Source: Halanaerobiaceae bacterium (GTDB lineage Bacteria > Bacillota_F > Halanaerobiia > Halanaerobiales > CSSED10-376). From it: 7,084 bases of DNA. The DNA lies in contig PWOK01000098.1 in NCBI GenBank assembly GCA_003557445.1, positions 1 to 7,084 on the forward strand, in the 5' to 3' direction. Positions 1-5,516 of this stretch are shown one piece after another. The first letter of the stretch is position 1. Each line of letters opens with the position of its first letter. The translations under genes were made by a program, and so were the position numbers. The notes under the pieces are model-generated. The model worked only from the letters and a program-made list of their open reading frames with translations. It was not told the DNA's origin and made no database searches.

Positions 1-65
1 CCCAATTTTATAGCACCAATAACATCTTTTTTTCTTGTTAAACCACATACTTTAATTTGAACCAT
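1..65 (-). CDS. trpF: Phosphoribosylanthranilate isomerase, N-terminal fragment (cut by window edge)
   Basis: Reading the minus strand from the ATG at 65-63 gives 21 codons beginning MVQIKVCGLTRKKDV and running off the window. This is the conserved start of TrpF, the (beta/alpha)8 enzyme that isomerises N-(5-phosphoribosyl)anthranilate to CdRP in tryptophan synthesis. Cys7 matches the family's general-base cysteine in the K-[IV]-C-G-[LI]-T motif. A GGGAG ribosome binding site (80-76) lies inside the end of trpC, and the ATG starts 5 nt after the trpC stop, so the gene is surely in the same operon. The rest of the protein, including the catalytic Asp, is outside the window. The identity is secure from the motif plus position after trpC. 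Confidence 0.9.
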   Translation of the reverse strand, partial: MVQIKVCGLTRKKDVIGAIKL

Positions 66-70
66 AATAT

Positions 71-814
71 TTAATCTCCCATTAATTCATATATTTTTTT
101 TTCTGGCTCACTGGTTTTCATTAATGTTTCTCCAATTAACACACCATCAATATTAACATTCTTTAATACTCTAATATCTTCAGAAGTTTTAATACCACTT
201 TCAGAAATAATATAATAATTTTTTCTAATATTCTTTTTTACCATATGCTTGATTATTTTTCCTGTTGTATTTATATCTACTGTAAAGTTATTTAAATTTC
301 TATTATTAATTCCAATTATCTTTGCTTTTGTCTCTATAACTTTTCTCAGTTCAACTTGATTATGAATTTCAACTATAGCCTCCATACCAAGTTCTCTACA
401 TATTTCTAAAAATTTATTAATTTTATTTTTATCAAGAATAGCAGCTATTAATAATATTATATCTGCTCCTATTAAACAACTTTCATAGATTTGTAATTTA
501 TCAATAATAAATTCTTTTCTCAAAACAGGTAAGTCTGTATTTCTTTTAACTTTTTTAAATATATCATTACTTCCCTGAAAATATTTTTGATCTGTTAGTA
601 CAGAAATTGCATCTGCACCTCCATTTTGATATTTTTTTAAAATGCTTAGAGGTTTAAAGTTACTGGATATAATTCCTTTACTGGGAGAAGCTTTTTTGAT
701 TTCAGCAATTAAAGTTAACTTATCTTTTTTTAATTGTTTAATTAAAGATTTTTTTTTACTTTTAATATTATTTATTTCATTCTTTTTATGTTGAACTATA
801 TCATCAAGAATCAT
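71..814 (-). CDS. trpC: Indole-3-glycerol phosphate synthase
   Basis: A 247-residue single-domain IGPS, near the usual ~250-260. It decarboxylates and cyclises CdRP to indole-3-glycerol phosphate in the cytosol. The family's catalytic residues are visible by comparison with the Sulfolobus enzyme: Glu38 and Lys40 in IAEIKKASPSKG (36-47), Lys100 in LRKEFI (98-103), Glu149 in VEIHN, Asn170 in GINNRNL, and Glu205-Ser206 in ISESGI. A phosphate-binding GVLIGETLM segment lies at 224-232. It is not fused to TrpF, unlike the E. coli protein. The ATG overlaps the trpD stop as ATGA, so translation is probably coupled; its own Shine-Dalgarno is weak (GAAGTGA). The N-terminal helix region is Lys-rich and contains a run of nine A on the coding strand around 748-756. 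Confidence 0.96.
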   Translation of the reverse strand: MILDDIVQHKKNEINNIKSKKKSLIKQLKKDKLTLIAEIKKASPSKGIISSNFKPLSILKKYQNGGADAISVLTDQKYFQGSNDIFKKVKRNTDLPVLRKEFIIDKLQIYESCLIGADIILLIAAILDKNKINKFLEICRELGMEAIVEIHNQVELRKVIETKAKIIGINNRNLNNFTVDINTTGKIIKHMVKKNIRKNYYIISESGIKTSEDIRVLKNVNIDGVLIGETLMKTSEPEKKIYELMGD

Positions 815-1833
815 ATAATCACTTCTTTTAAATTTGTAAATTCTTTTAATTCATCAATTTTTTTAAGAACTCTTCCACTTTTTATTATATCATCTGCTAT
901 TTTTACAGCCTCTTTCCAGTTATCTGTATCCCCATAAACTATAATAGCTGCTGCTGTATTTAATAAAACAATATTTCTTTCAGGCCCTTTCTTACCTTTA
1001 AAAATATTTAAGATTATATCTTTATTTTCCTGAGGATTACCTCCCTTTATGTCTTCCAGTTTTGCTTTTTTTAAACCTGCATCTTCAGGTGTAATAGTTT
1101 CAATAGATATATTATTATTTTTTAAAAAAGCAACTTTATTCTTTCCAGCCAGAGAAAATTCATCAAGACCTCCTGCACCATGAACAACCATAGCTCTTTT
1201 AACTTTTAAATTTTTTAGAACTTCAGCCATTGGTAAAACCAATCTGGAATCAAATACACCAAGTACCTGATATTCTGCTTTTGCTGGATTGGTTAATGGT
1301 CCCAGTATATTAAATATTGTCCTGATCCCCAGTTCTTTTCTTGCTGTTACAGCATGTTTCATGGCTTTATGAAATACTGGAGCATATAAAAAACCCATTC
1401 CTGTTTCTTTTAAACAGGTTTCTACCTGAGCCGGGGTTAATTCAAGGTTAATCCCAAGTGCTTCAAGTACATCAGCACTTCCACATTTACTTGAAACTGA
1501 ACGATTACCGTGTTTGGCTACAGTATAATTCCCGGCAGCAAGAATTAGTGCTGAAGCAGTTGATATATTAAAAGAATCACTTCCATCTCCTCCAGTTCCA
1601 CAGGTGTCAATTAATTTTTTATCACAGGAAATATTTACAGCCATTTGTCTCATAACCCGTGCTGCACCAGTTATTTCAGAAATTGTTTCTCCTTTAATTC
1701 TTAAAGCTACTAAAAAACCTGCCAGTAAACTGTTGGAAAGATTACCTTTCATGATATTTATCATTACTTTTTCCATTTCTTCTTCTGTCAGATTATAACC
1801 ATCAATAACTTTTTTGATATATTTTACAAACAT
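811..1833 (-). CDS. trpD: Anthranilate phosphoribosyltransferase
   Basis: A 340-residue protein of normal family length. It transfers the phosphoribosyl group of PRPP to anthranilate, the second dedicated step of tryptophan synthesis. Diagnostic motifs are DTCGTGGDGSDSFNIST (76-92, glycine-rich PRPP/Mg site), KHGNRSVSSKCGSAD (107-121), a conserved Arg at about 165 in the anthranilate tunnel region, NILGPLTNP (175-183) and HGAGGLDE (218-225). There is no fused glutamine amidotransferase domain, in keeping with the separate trpG upstream. The ATG lies 2 nt after the trpG stop and is served by GGGAGG about 7 nt upstream, inside trpG. The gene ends in a 4-nt ATGA overlap with trpC. No lesion is seen. 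Confidence 0.97.
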   Translation of the reverse strand: MFVKYIKKVIDGYNLTEEEMEKVMINIMKGNLSNSLLAGFLVALRIKGETISEITGAARVMRQMAVNISCDKKLIDTCGTGGDGSDSFNISTASALILAAGNYTVAKHGNRSVSSKCGSADVLEALGINLELTPAQVETCLKETGMGFLYAPVFHKAMKHAVTARKELGIRTIFNILGPLTNPAKAEYQVLGVFDSRLVLPMAEVLKNLKVKRAMVVHGAGGLDEFSLAGKNKVAFLKNNNISIETITPEDAGLKKAKLEDIKGGNPQENKDIILNIFKGKKGPERNIVLLNTAAAIIVYGDTDNWKEAVKIADDIIKSGRVLKKIDELKEFTNLKEVII

Positions 1834-1835
1834 AT

Positions 1836-2417
1836 TTAAACCTCCCTTATTTTTAAAAAATTTTTCAATATTTTTTTTCCTGATTCAGTAAGAATAGATT
1901 CAGGGTGAAACTGGACTCCATATAATGAATATTTTTTATGTTTTATAGCCATTATTTCTTTTTCTTTAGTTTCTGCAATAATATTTAAAGAGTCTGGTAT
2001 AGAATCCGGATCAATAATTAAAGAATGATAACGTGTAGCAATAAAGGGATTTTCAATATCTTTAAATAACATATTACTATTTTTTATATAAATTTCTGAA
2101 GTTTTCCCATGATATATTTTTTCTGCTTCAATTATTCTGGCACCAAAAACCTGACCAAGACATTGATGACCAAGACATACTCCAAGAATAGGAATCTTCT
2201 TTTTAAAATATTTAAAAATATTATTTGAAATACCAGCATTTTCAGGTCGTCCAGGTCCTGGTGATATTATTATATGTGATGGTTTTTTTTGAACTATATC
2301 TTCTATCAAAATTCTATCATTTCTATATACTTCAATATTTATATTTTTCTTTACTTCTCCCAGATACTGAACAAGATTATAAGTGAATGAATCATAATTA
2401 TCAATAACTAAGACCAT
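1836..2417 (-). CDS. trpG: Anthranilate synthase component II (glutamine amidotransferase)
   Basis: A class I glutamine amidotransferase that hydrolyses glutamine and passes ammonia to TrpE. I start it at the ATG at 2417-2415, giving 193 residues beginning MVLVIDNYDSFTYNL, the classic TrpG/PabA start. A longer reading from 2453 would add 12 residues with no family counterpart and would bypass the perfect AAAGGAGG site. Motifs: SPGPGRPENAG (52-62, oxyanion region), nucleophile Cys81 in GVCLGHQ, RYHSL (129-133), and His171/Glu173 in QFHPES. The start lies inside the 3' end of trpE (17-nt overlap), implying coupled translation and stoichiometric subunits. It could also serve p-aminobenzoate synthase, as in Bacillus; the window cannot tell. 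Confidence 0.95.
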   Translation of the reverse strand: MVLVIDNYDSFTYNLVQYLGEVKKNINIEVYRNDRILIEDIVQKKPSHIIISPGPGRPENAGISNNIFKYFKKKIPILGVCLGHQCLGQVFGARIIEAEKIYHGKTSEIYIKNSNMLFKDIENPFIATRYHSLIIDPDSIPDSLNIIAETKEKEIMAIKHKKYSLYGVQFHPESILTESGKKILKNFLKIREV

Positions 2418-3927
2418 ATGGAGCCTCCTTTCTGGTAATTTCAATTGCTTCAAATAAAGCTTTACCCTTATTAAGGGTTTCTTTAAATTCTTTTTCAGGA
2501 TCTGAATCTACAACTATACCTGCTCCAACCTGTGCCGATAAAACGCCTTTTCTATATGTGAATGTTCTAATAGCAATACAGGTATCAATATTTCCCCTGA
2601 AATCAATATAACCAACTGCTCCTGCATATATCCCTCTTGCTTCTTTTTCTAGTTTATTTATTAATTCCATTGCTCTAATTTTGGGGGCTCCTGATACTGT
2701 ACCTGCAGGGAATGTAGCTTTCAAAACATCTATACCTGTTAAATTATCTTTGATTTCTCCTTCTACTTGAGAAACAAGATGCATAACCCGTGAATAATAT
2801 TCAATACCCATCAGCTCAGTAACTTTTATTGAATTATATTTACAAACTTTGCCAAGATCATTTCTTCCCAGATCAACCAGCATAATATGTTCAGCCTTTT
2901 CTTTTTTATCATTTTTTAAATCTTTTTCCAGTTCTAAATCAAGAGAACGTGTTTCTCCTCTTTTTCTGGTACCTGCCAGGGGCCGGGAAATAACTTTTTT
3001 GTTCTGTACCTGTACCAGAATTTCCGGAGATGAACCTATTAATTTTATTTCAGGGAAATTCAAATAAAACATATAGGGAGAAGGATTACTAACTCTTAGT
3101 GCTCTGTAAATATCGAAAGGATGTTGTTCTGTTTTTACAGAAAATTTCTGAGATAATACTATTTGAAATATATCACCTTTTTTAATATGGTCTTTAGCTT
3201 TTTTAACTATTTCTTCAAATTCATGTTTTTCTGTGTTTGATTTTAAATTGTTTGTTGTGATTTTCCCGGGTTTATATATTTTTTTATCATAATCCTTATT
3301 TCTAATTAAATTAATTATCTTATTGATTTTTTTCTTGCTATCATTATACTTTTTTTTCTTTTCTTTTTTACCAATACCATTTTTTAAATAAATATTATTA
3401 ATGATTTTAACTGTGTTATTTAAATGATCATAGACCAGTATTAATTTTGCCACCACTAAAAGAACTGATGGAATATCACTTTTTTTTATATATTTGTTTT
3501 CATCCTGATGGTAAATATCCTCCCATTCGTCAATCATTTCATATCCAAAATATCCTACAAGCCCTCCTGAAAATGGTGGCAGACCTTCAATCTGATATAC
3601 TTGATACTTTTTTAAAAAATCTCTGATAAATTTTGAAATATTTTTTGATTTTTCTTTTTTGATTATTTCACCCTTATTATTACTAATTTCAATACAATTT
3701 TTATTGTTTTTTATTATTTTCTCAGGTTTAATACCAATAAAAGAATAACGCCCGGTTTTTAGTTTTTCTCCACTACTTGCACTTTCCAGTAAAAATGAAT
3801 AATCATTCATATTAGATATTTTCCTGTATAAAGAAACCGGAGTTTCAGTATCTACAATCAGTTCATCATATACAGGTATTAAATTATACTTTTTGCTTAG
3901 TTTTAAAAATTGTTCAAACTTAATCAT
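2401..3927 (-). CDS. trpE: Anthranilate synthase component I
   Basis: A 508-residue chorismate-binding enzyme that, with TrpG, makes anthranilate from chorismate and glutamine. The N-terminal half carries the feedback site elements LLESA (46-50) and RYSFIG (60-65), and NPSPYMFYL (281-289) completes the tryptophan pocket, so allosteric inhibition by Trp is expected. The catalytic C-terminal half shows GSSPE (298-302), PLAGTR (316-321), EHIMLVDLGRND (346-357), HLVSQVEGE (383-391), FPAGTVSGAPK (406-416), CIAIRT (450-455) and QVGAGIV (466-472). These motifs fit TrpE better than PabB, as does the operon. A Lys-rich stretch at about 185-215 looks like a variable surface insertion. It begins at an ATG 7 nt after AAAGGAG and is first in the trp transcript. 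Confidence 0.97.
   Translation of the reverse strand: MIKFEQFLKLSKKYNLIPVYDELIVDTETPVSLYRKISNMNDYSFLLESASSGEKLKTGRYSFIGIKPEKIIKNNKNCIEISNNKGEIIKKEKSKNISKFIRDFLKKYQVYQIEGLPPFSGGLVGYFGYEMIDEWEDIYHQDENKYIKKSDIPSVLLVVAKLILVYDHLNNTVKIINNIYLKNGIGKKEKKKKYNDSKKKINKIINLIRNKDYDKKIYKPGKITTNNLKSNTEKHEFEEIVKKAKDHIKKGDIFQIVLSQKFSVKTEQHPFDIYRALRVSNPSPYMFYLNFPEIKLIGSSPEILVQVQNKKVISRPLAGTRKRGETRSLDLELEKDLKNDKKEKAEHIMLVDLGRNDLGKVCKYNSIKVTELMGIEYYSRVMHLVSQVEGEIKDNLTGIDVLKATFPAGTVSGAPKIRAMELINKLEKEARGIYAGAVGYIDFRGNIDTCIAIRTFTYRKGVLSAQVGAGIVVDSDPEKEFKETLNKGKALFEAIEITRKEAPYGLSY
2424..2431 (-). promoter_or_regulatory. Ribosome binding site of trpG
   Basis: The minus strand reads AAAGGAGG, then a six-base spacer (CTCCAT), then ATG. 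It lies within the last codons of trpE. Its strength and spacing decide for the ATG at 2417 over the ATG at 2453. The bases GGAGGCTCC are self-complementary, so the site could be partly occluded in some folds, though the loop is too tight for a simple hairpin. Confidence 0.85.
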
Positions 3928-3934
3928 TTAAATT

Positions 3935-3941
3935 CTCCTTT
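3935..3941 (-). promoter_or_regulatory. Ribosome binding site of trpE
   Basis: AAAGGAG on the minus strand, 7 nt before the trpE ATG. A 7-bp AT-rich hairpin ends 2 nt upstream of it. No CTCC-type complement was found in the leader, so an SD-sequestering hairpin like that in Bacillus trpE is not evident. Confidence 0.85.
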
Positions 3942-3943
3942 CA

Positions 3944-3963
3944 ATTTCTATAATTTTAGAAAT
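3944..3963 (-). other. Small hairpin just upstream of the trpE ribosome binding site
   Basis: ATTTCTA (3963-3957) and TAGAAAT (3950-3944) pair perfectly over 7 bp around a 6-nt loop. It sits between the second terminator's U-tract and the Shine-Dalgarno sequence. Its left arm is part of an 11-nt repeat also found after the first terminator. It is AT-rich and may be weak; no function is claimed. Confidence 0.4.
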
Positions 3964-3965
3964 AT

Positions 3966-3994
3966 AAAAAAAACCAGAGTTTTAATAACCCTGG
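3966..3994 (-). terminator. Second intrinsic terminator of the trp leader
   Basis: On the minus strand CCAGGGTT (3994-3987) pairs with AACTCTGG (3981-3974) over 8 bp, one of them a G-U pair, around a 5-nt loop. Eight T residues follow at once (3973-3966). It stands about 40 nt before the trpE ATG, so RNA reaching trpE must pass it. No antiterminator specific to it was found; the first terminator's 5' arm can pair with its 3' arm at 7 of 8 positions, and AGCCCAG in the TRAP region offers a weaker match to its 5' arm. Confidence 0.88.
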
Positions 3995-4024
3995 CTTAGT
4001 TTGATATTTTATTATAGCTGAAAT

Positions 4025-4056
4025 ATATTTTTTGAATGATTGTATTCAAAAAATAT
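4025..4056 (-). other. Perfect 13-bp AT-rich inverted repeat between the two leader terminators
   Basis: Arms at 4025-4037 and 4044-4056 are perfectly complementary over 13 bp (ATATTTTTTGAAT and its complement) around a 6-nt loop. It is not followed by a U-tract on either strand, so it is not a standard terminator. It could be a leader RNA stem that insulates the two terminators, a processing or stability element, or a DNA operator. Function unknown. Confidence 0.55.
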
Positions 4057-4080
4057 TAATAATTTTATTATTTTAGAAAT

Positions 4081-4104
4081 AAAAAACAGACTTTTTAAAG
4101 TCTG
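4081..4104 (-). terminator. First intrinsic terminator (attenuator) of the trp leader
   Basis: CAGACTT (4104-4098) and AAGTCTG (4093-4087) form a perfect 7-bp stem with a TAAA loop, followed by six T residues (4086-4081). It begins 17 nt after the NAG triplet array. Its 5' arm is also complementary to an upstream segment inside that array, giving the mutually exclusive pairing expected of an attenuator. Confidence 0.9.
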
Positions 4105-4154
4105 GTATAATAAATTATACACTCATCTCAGCTAAACTAATCTCTTTCAGACTC
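4098..4154 (-). promoter_or_regulatory. Predicted antiterminator pairing of the trp attenuator
   Basis: GAGTCTG (4154-4148) can pair with CAGACTT (4104-4098), the terminator's 5' arm, over 7 bp including one G-U pair. The segment differs from the true terminator 3' arm AAGTCTG at only its first base, so the two compete for the same partner. The upstream strand covers triplet 5 (GAG) and most of triplet 6 (TGA) of the TRAP-like array. Protein bound to the array should therefore block this pairing and favour termination when tryptophan is plentiful. Pairing was found by eye, without energy calculation. Confidence 0.65.
4105..4120 (-). other. Hairpin abutting the attenuator terminator
   Basis: GTATAA (4120-4115) and TTATAC (4110-4105) pair over 6 bp around a TTTA loop. 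The stem ends exactly where the terminator stem begins, so the two could stack coaxially. It lies inside the predicted antiterminator loop and is compatible with both folds. It contains a TATAAT string, but no suitable -35 is seen. Confidence 0.45.
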
Positions 4155-4174
4155 AACTAAACTGGGCTCATCTA
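4122..4174 (-). promoter_or_regulatory. TRAP (MtrB) RNA-binding site: 11 triplets with 2-nt spacers
   Basis: Read on the minus strand from 4174, there are 11 consecutive triplets, each separated by exactly two bases (53 nt). Ten are NAG: five GAG (registers 2, 5, 7, 10, 11), four TAG (1, 4, 8, 9) and one CAG (3). Only register 6 departs (TGA). No spacer contains G. TRAP is an 11-subunit ring that, with tryptophan bound, wraps about 11 GAG/UAG repeats in trp leader RNA; the count, spacing, place before an attenuator and place upstream of trpE all fit. The triplets flanking the array do not continue the pattern. That TRAP itself binds is inference, since mtrB is not in the window. Confidence 0.88.
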
Positions 4175-4192
4175 TATTTTAATTTATAAAAG

Positions 4193-4221
4193 ATTATATA
4201 ACAAAAAACTGATTCAGTCAA
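4193..4221 (-). promoter_or_regulatory. Sigma-A-type promoter of the trp operon
   Basis: TTGACT (4221-4216) and TATAAT (4198-4193) are separated by exactly 17 bp, so 11 of 12 bases match the vegetative consensus. Transcription should start near 4187-4185, about 10-15 nt before the first TRAP-like triplet. The -35 box begins 5 nt after the aroA stop. Transcripts from the upstream aro genes may also enter the leader. Confidence 0.85.
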
Positions 4222-4228
4222 GTTTTTT
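4203..4228 (-). terminator. Possible weak terminator at the end of aroA, overlapping the trp promoter
   Basis: AAAAAACT (4228-4221) and AGTTTTTT (4210-4203) pair over 8 bp with a 10-nt loop, extendable by 3 bp with one bulged base. The right arm itself ends in six T residues. It has only two G-C/C-G pairs, so termination is probably partial. The loop and arms contain the -35 box and part of the spacer of the trp promoter, so the dyad could equally be incidental or an operator. Confidence 0.4.
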
Positions 4229-5516
4229 ATAATAATTCTTTTAATCTGTTTAAAAATTCAGGAAAGGAGGTATCAATACATTCACAGTTTGTTATTGTTA
4301 TTTCCTGCTGACAGCACAATCCTGCAATTGCCATAGACATTGCTATTCTATGATCACCATAACTTTTTATTGTTGCTCCTCCTGCAAATTGATCTTTACC
4401 ATTTATAATCATACCATCTTTTTGTTCTTTTATATCGATTCCTATTTTTGATAATTCATTTACCATGGCTTTTATCCTATCAGTTTCCTTAACTCTTAAT
4501 TCTTCTGCATCTTTAATAATTGTTTTTCCTTCAGCTCTGGCAGCCAGTACAGCAATTATCGGTATTTCATCTATTAATTTTGGGATAAGTTCTCCTTTAA
4601 TTTCTGTACCTTTTAGATTACTGCTTTTTACAAGAATATCAGCAACAGGTTCTCCACATGTTTCTTTTTTATTATATAATTGTATATTTCCTCCCATTTT
4701 TTTTATTACATCCAGTAGACCACTTCTTGTAGGGTTTATTCCCGTATTTTTAATTAAAAGTTCACTGTTTTTTGTAATTAAAGCTGCTGCCATAAAATAT
4801 GCAGCCGATGATATATCACCTGGTATATTGATATTTAAAGGTTTTAATATATGATTTTCATTATTAATAAGCTTTATAGTCTTTCCTTTTTTTTGCAGAG
4901 ATATACCGGCATTTAAAAGCATTCTTTCTGTGTGATCTCTGGAAGGTCCAGGTTCAGTTATAGTCATATTACCTCTGGCAAATAATCCAGCAATTAAAAG
5001 AGATGACTTAACCTGAGCACTGGCAACCGGTAATTTATAGTCTATTGCCTTTAATTTACTACCTTTTATACTCAAGGGTGCAAGTTGATTTTTCCTTGAC
5101 CATATTTTAGCTCCCATTTTCTCAAGAGGGTTAATTATTCTACCCATAGGACGACTTCTAAGAGAATTATCACCTGTTAAAACAGAATAAAATTGTTGTG
5201 AAGCAAGTAATCCTGTAATTATTCTCATACATGTACCAGAATTACCACAATTAATTATATCAACTGGTTCTTTTAATCCATGTATTCCCTGTCCTTCAAT
5301 AATATATTCTTTAGGTTTAATTTTCTTTATTTCTATTCCCATTTTCTGAAAAGCTTTTTTAGTGTTTAAACAATCTTCACTTTCCAGAAATCCTGAGATA
5401 TTACTTTTTCCTGTGGCCAGTGAACCCAATATAATGCTTCTGTGTGATATTGATTTATCACCGGGAATTAATAATTCACCCTGTAAATTATTATGTTTTT
5501 TTATGGTGATTTTCAT
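4227..5516 (-). CDS. aroA: 3-phosphoshikimate 1-carboxyvinyltransferase (EPSP synthase)
   Basis: A 429-residue EPSP synthase of full length; it joins PEP to shikimate-3-phosphate, the penultimate step to chorismate. Visible motifs: PGDKSISHR (18-26; Lys21, Ser22, Arg26 bind substrate), GNSGTCMR (91-98, PEP loop), SRPMGR (121-126), ASAQVKSS (165-172), LIDEIPI (314-320, catalytic Asp316), ELRVKETDRI (339-348, Glu344) and DHR (388-390). SAQVKS and LIDEIP are typical of the Gram-positive type, and the position of the E. coli Pro101 is Ile. GGGAG stands 7 nt before the ATG, which overlaps the end of tyrA by 26 nt. The same gene is called aroE in older Bacillus literature. Glyphosate response cannot be judged from this. 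Confidence 0.97.
   Translation of the reverse strand: MKITIKKHNNLQGELLIPGDKSISHRSIILGSLATGKSNISGFLESEDCLNTKKAFQKMGIEIKKIKPKEYIIEGQGIHGLKEPVDIINCGNSGTCMRIITGLLASQQFYSVLTGDNSLRSRPMGRIINPLEKMGAKIWSRKNQLAPLSIKGSKLKAIDYKLPVASAQVKSSLLIAGLFARGNMTITEPGPSRDHTERMLLNAGISLQKKGKTIKLINNENHILKPLNINIPGDISSAAYFMAAALITKNSELLIKNTGINPTRSGLLDVIKKMGGNIQLYNKKETCGEPVADILVKSSNLKGTEIKGELIPKLIDEIPIIAVLAARAEGKTIIKDAEELRVKETDRIKAMVNELSKIGIDIKEQKDGMIINGKDQFAGGATIKSYGDHRIAMSMAIAGLCCQQEITITNCECIDTSFPEFLNRLKELL

Larger units (their letters stand above)
3953..4105 (-). repeat. Partly duplicated terminator plus flank (two units, 111 nt apart)
   Basis: Two units each start with CCAG (at 4105 and at 3994), form a terminator hairpin, end in a T-run, and are followed by the identical 11-mer ATTTCTAAAAT (4080-4070 and 3963-3953). 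The stems differ at several positions but align along their length. The simplest reading is an old tandem duplication of the terminator with its downstream flank, later diverged. Chance similarity in AT-rich DNA is possible for the flank alone, less so for the whole arrangement. Confidence 0.5.

Noticed and set aside
1604..1798. Plus-strand open frame opposite trpD
   Set aside because: It lies wholly within trpD, whose protein is conserved throughout, and shows no recognisable motif. It is a shadow frame.
2401..2453. A further TRAP site at the trpG start, as in Bacillus pabA/trpG
   Set aside because: Only scattered AG dinucleotides are present around the Shine-Dalgarno site, with no periodic NAG series.
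2849..3067. Plus-strand open frame opposite trpE
   Set aside because: Antisense to the conserved chorismate-binding domain, with low-complexity Ser/Phe content produced by the Lys/Glu codons opposite.
4011..4039. Second promoter between the two leader terminators (TATAAT at 4016-4011)
   Set aside because: The -10 is perfect, but no acceptable -35 occurs at 15-18 bp spacing; TATAAT strings are common in this AT-rich DNA.
4095..4187. Trp-rich leader peptide as in enterobacterial attenuation
   Set aside because: The two short ATG frames in the leader stop after three or four codons (for example M-S-P-V-stop) and contain no TGG codon.
3928..4226. T-box riboswitch upstream of trpE
   Set aside because: No sequence like the conserved T-box core (AGGGTGG...) and no specifier stem was found in the leader on the minus strand.
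4465..4854. 129-residue plus-strand open frame opposite aroA, hydrophobic in parts
   Set aside because: Its hydrophobic look follows from AT-rich antisense reading of aroA; no start signal or family match is seen.
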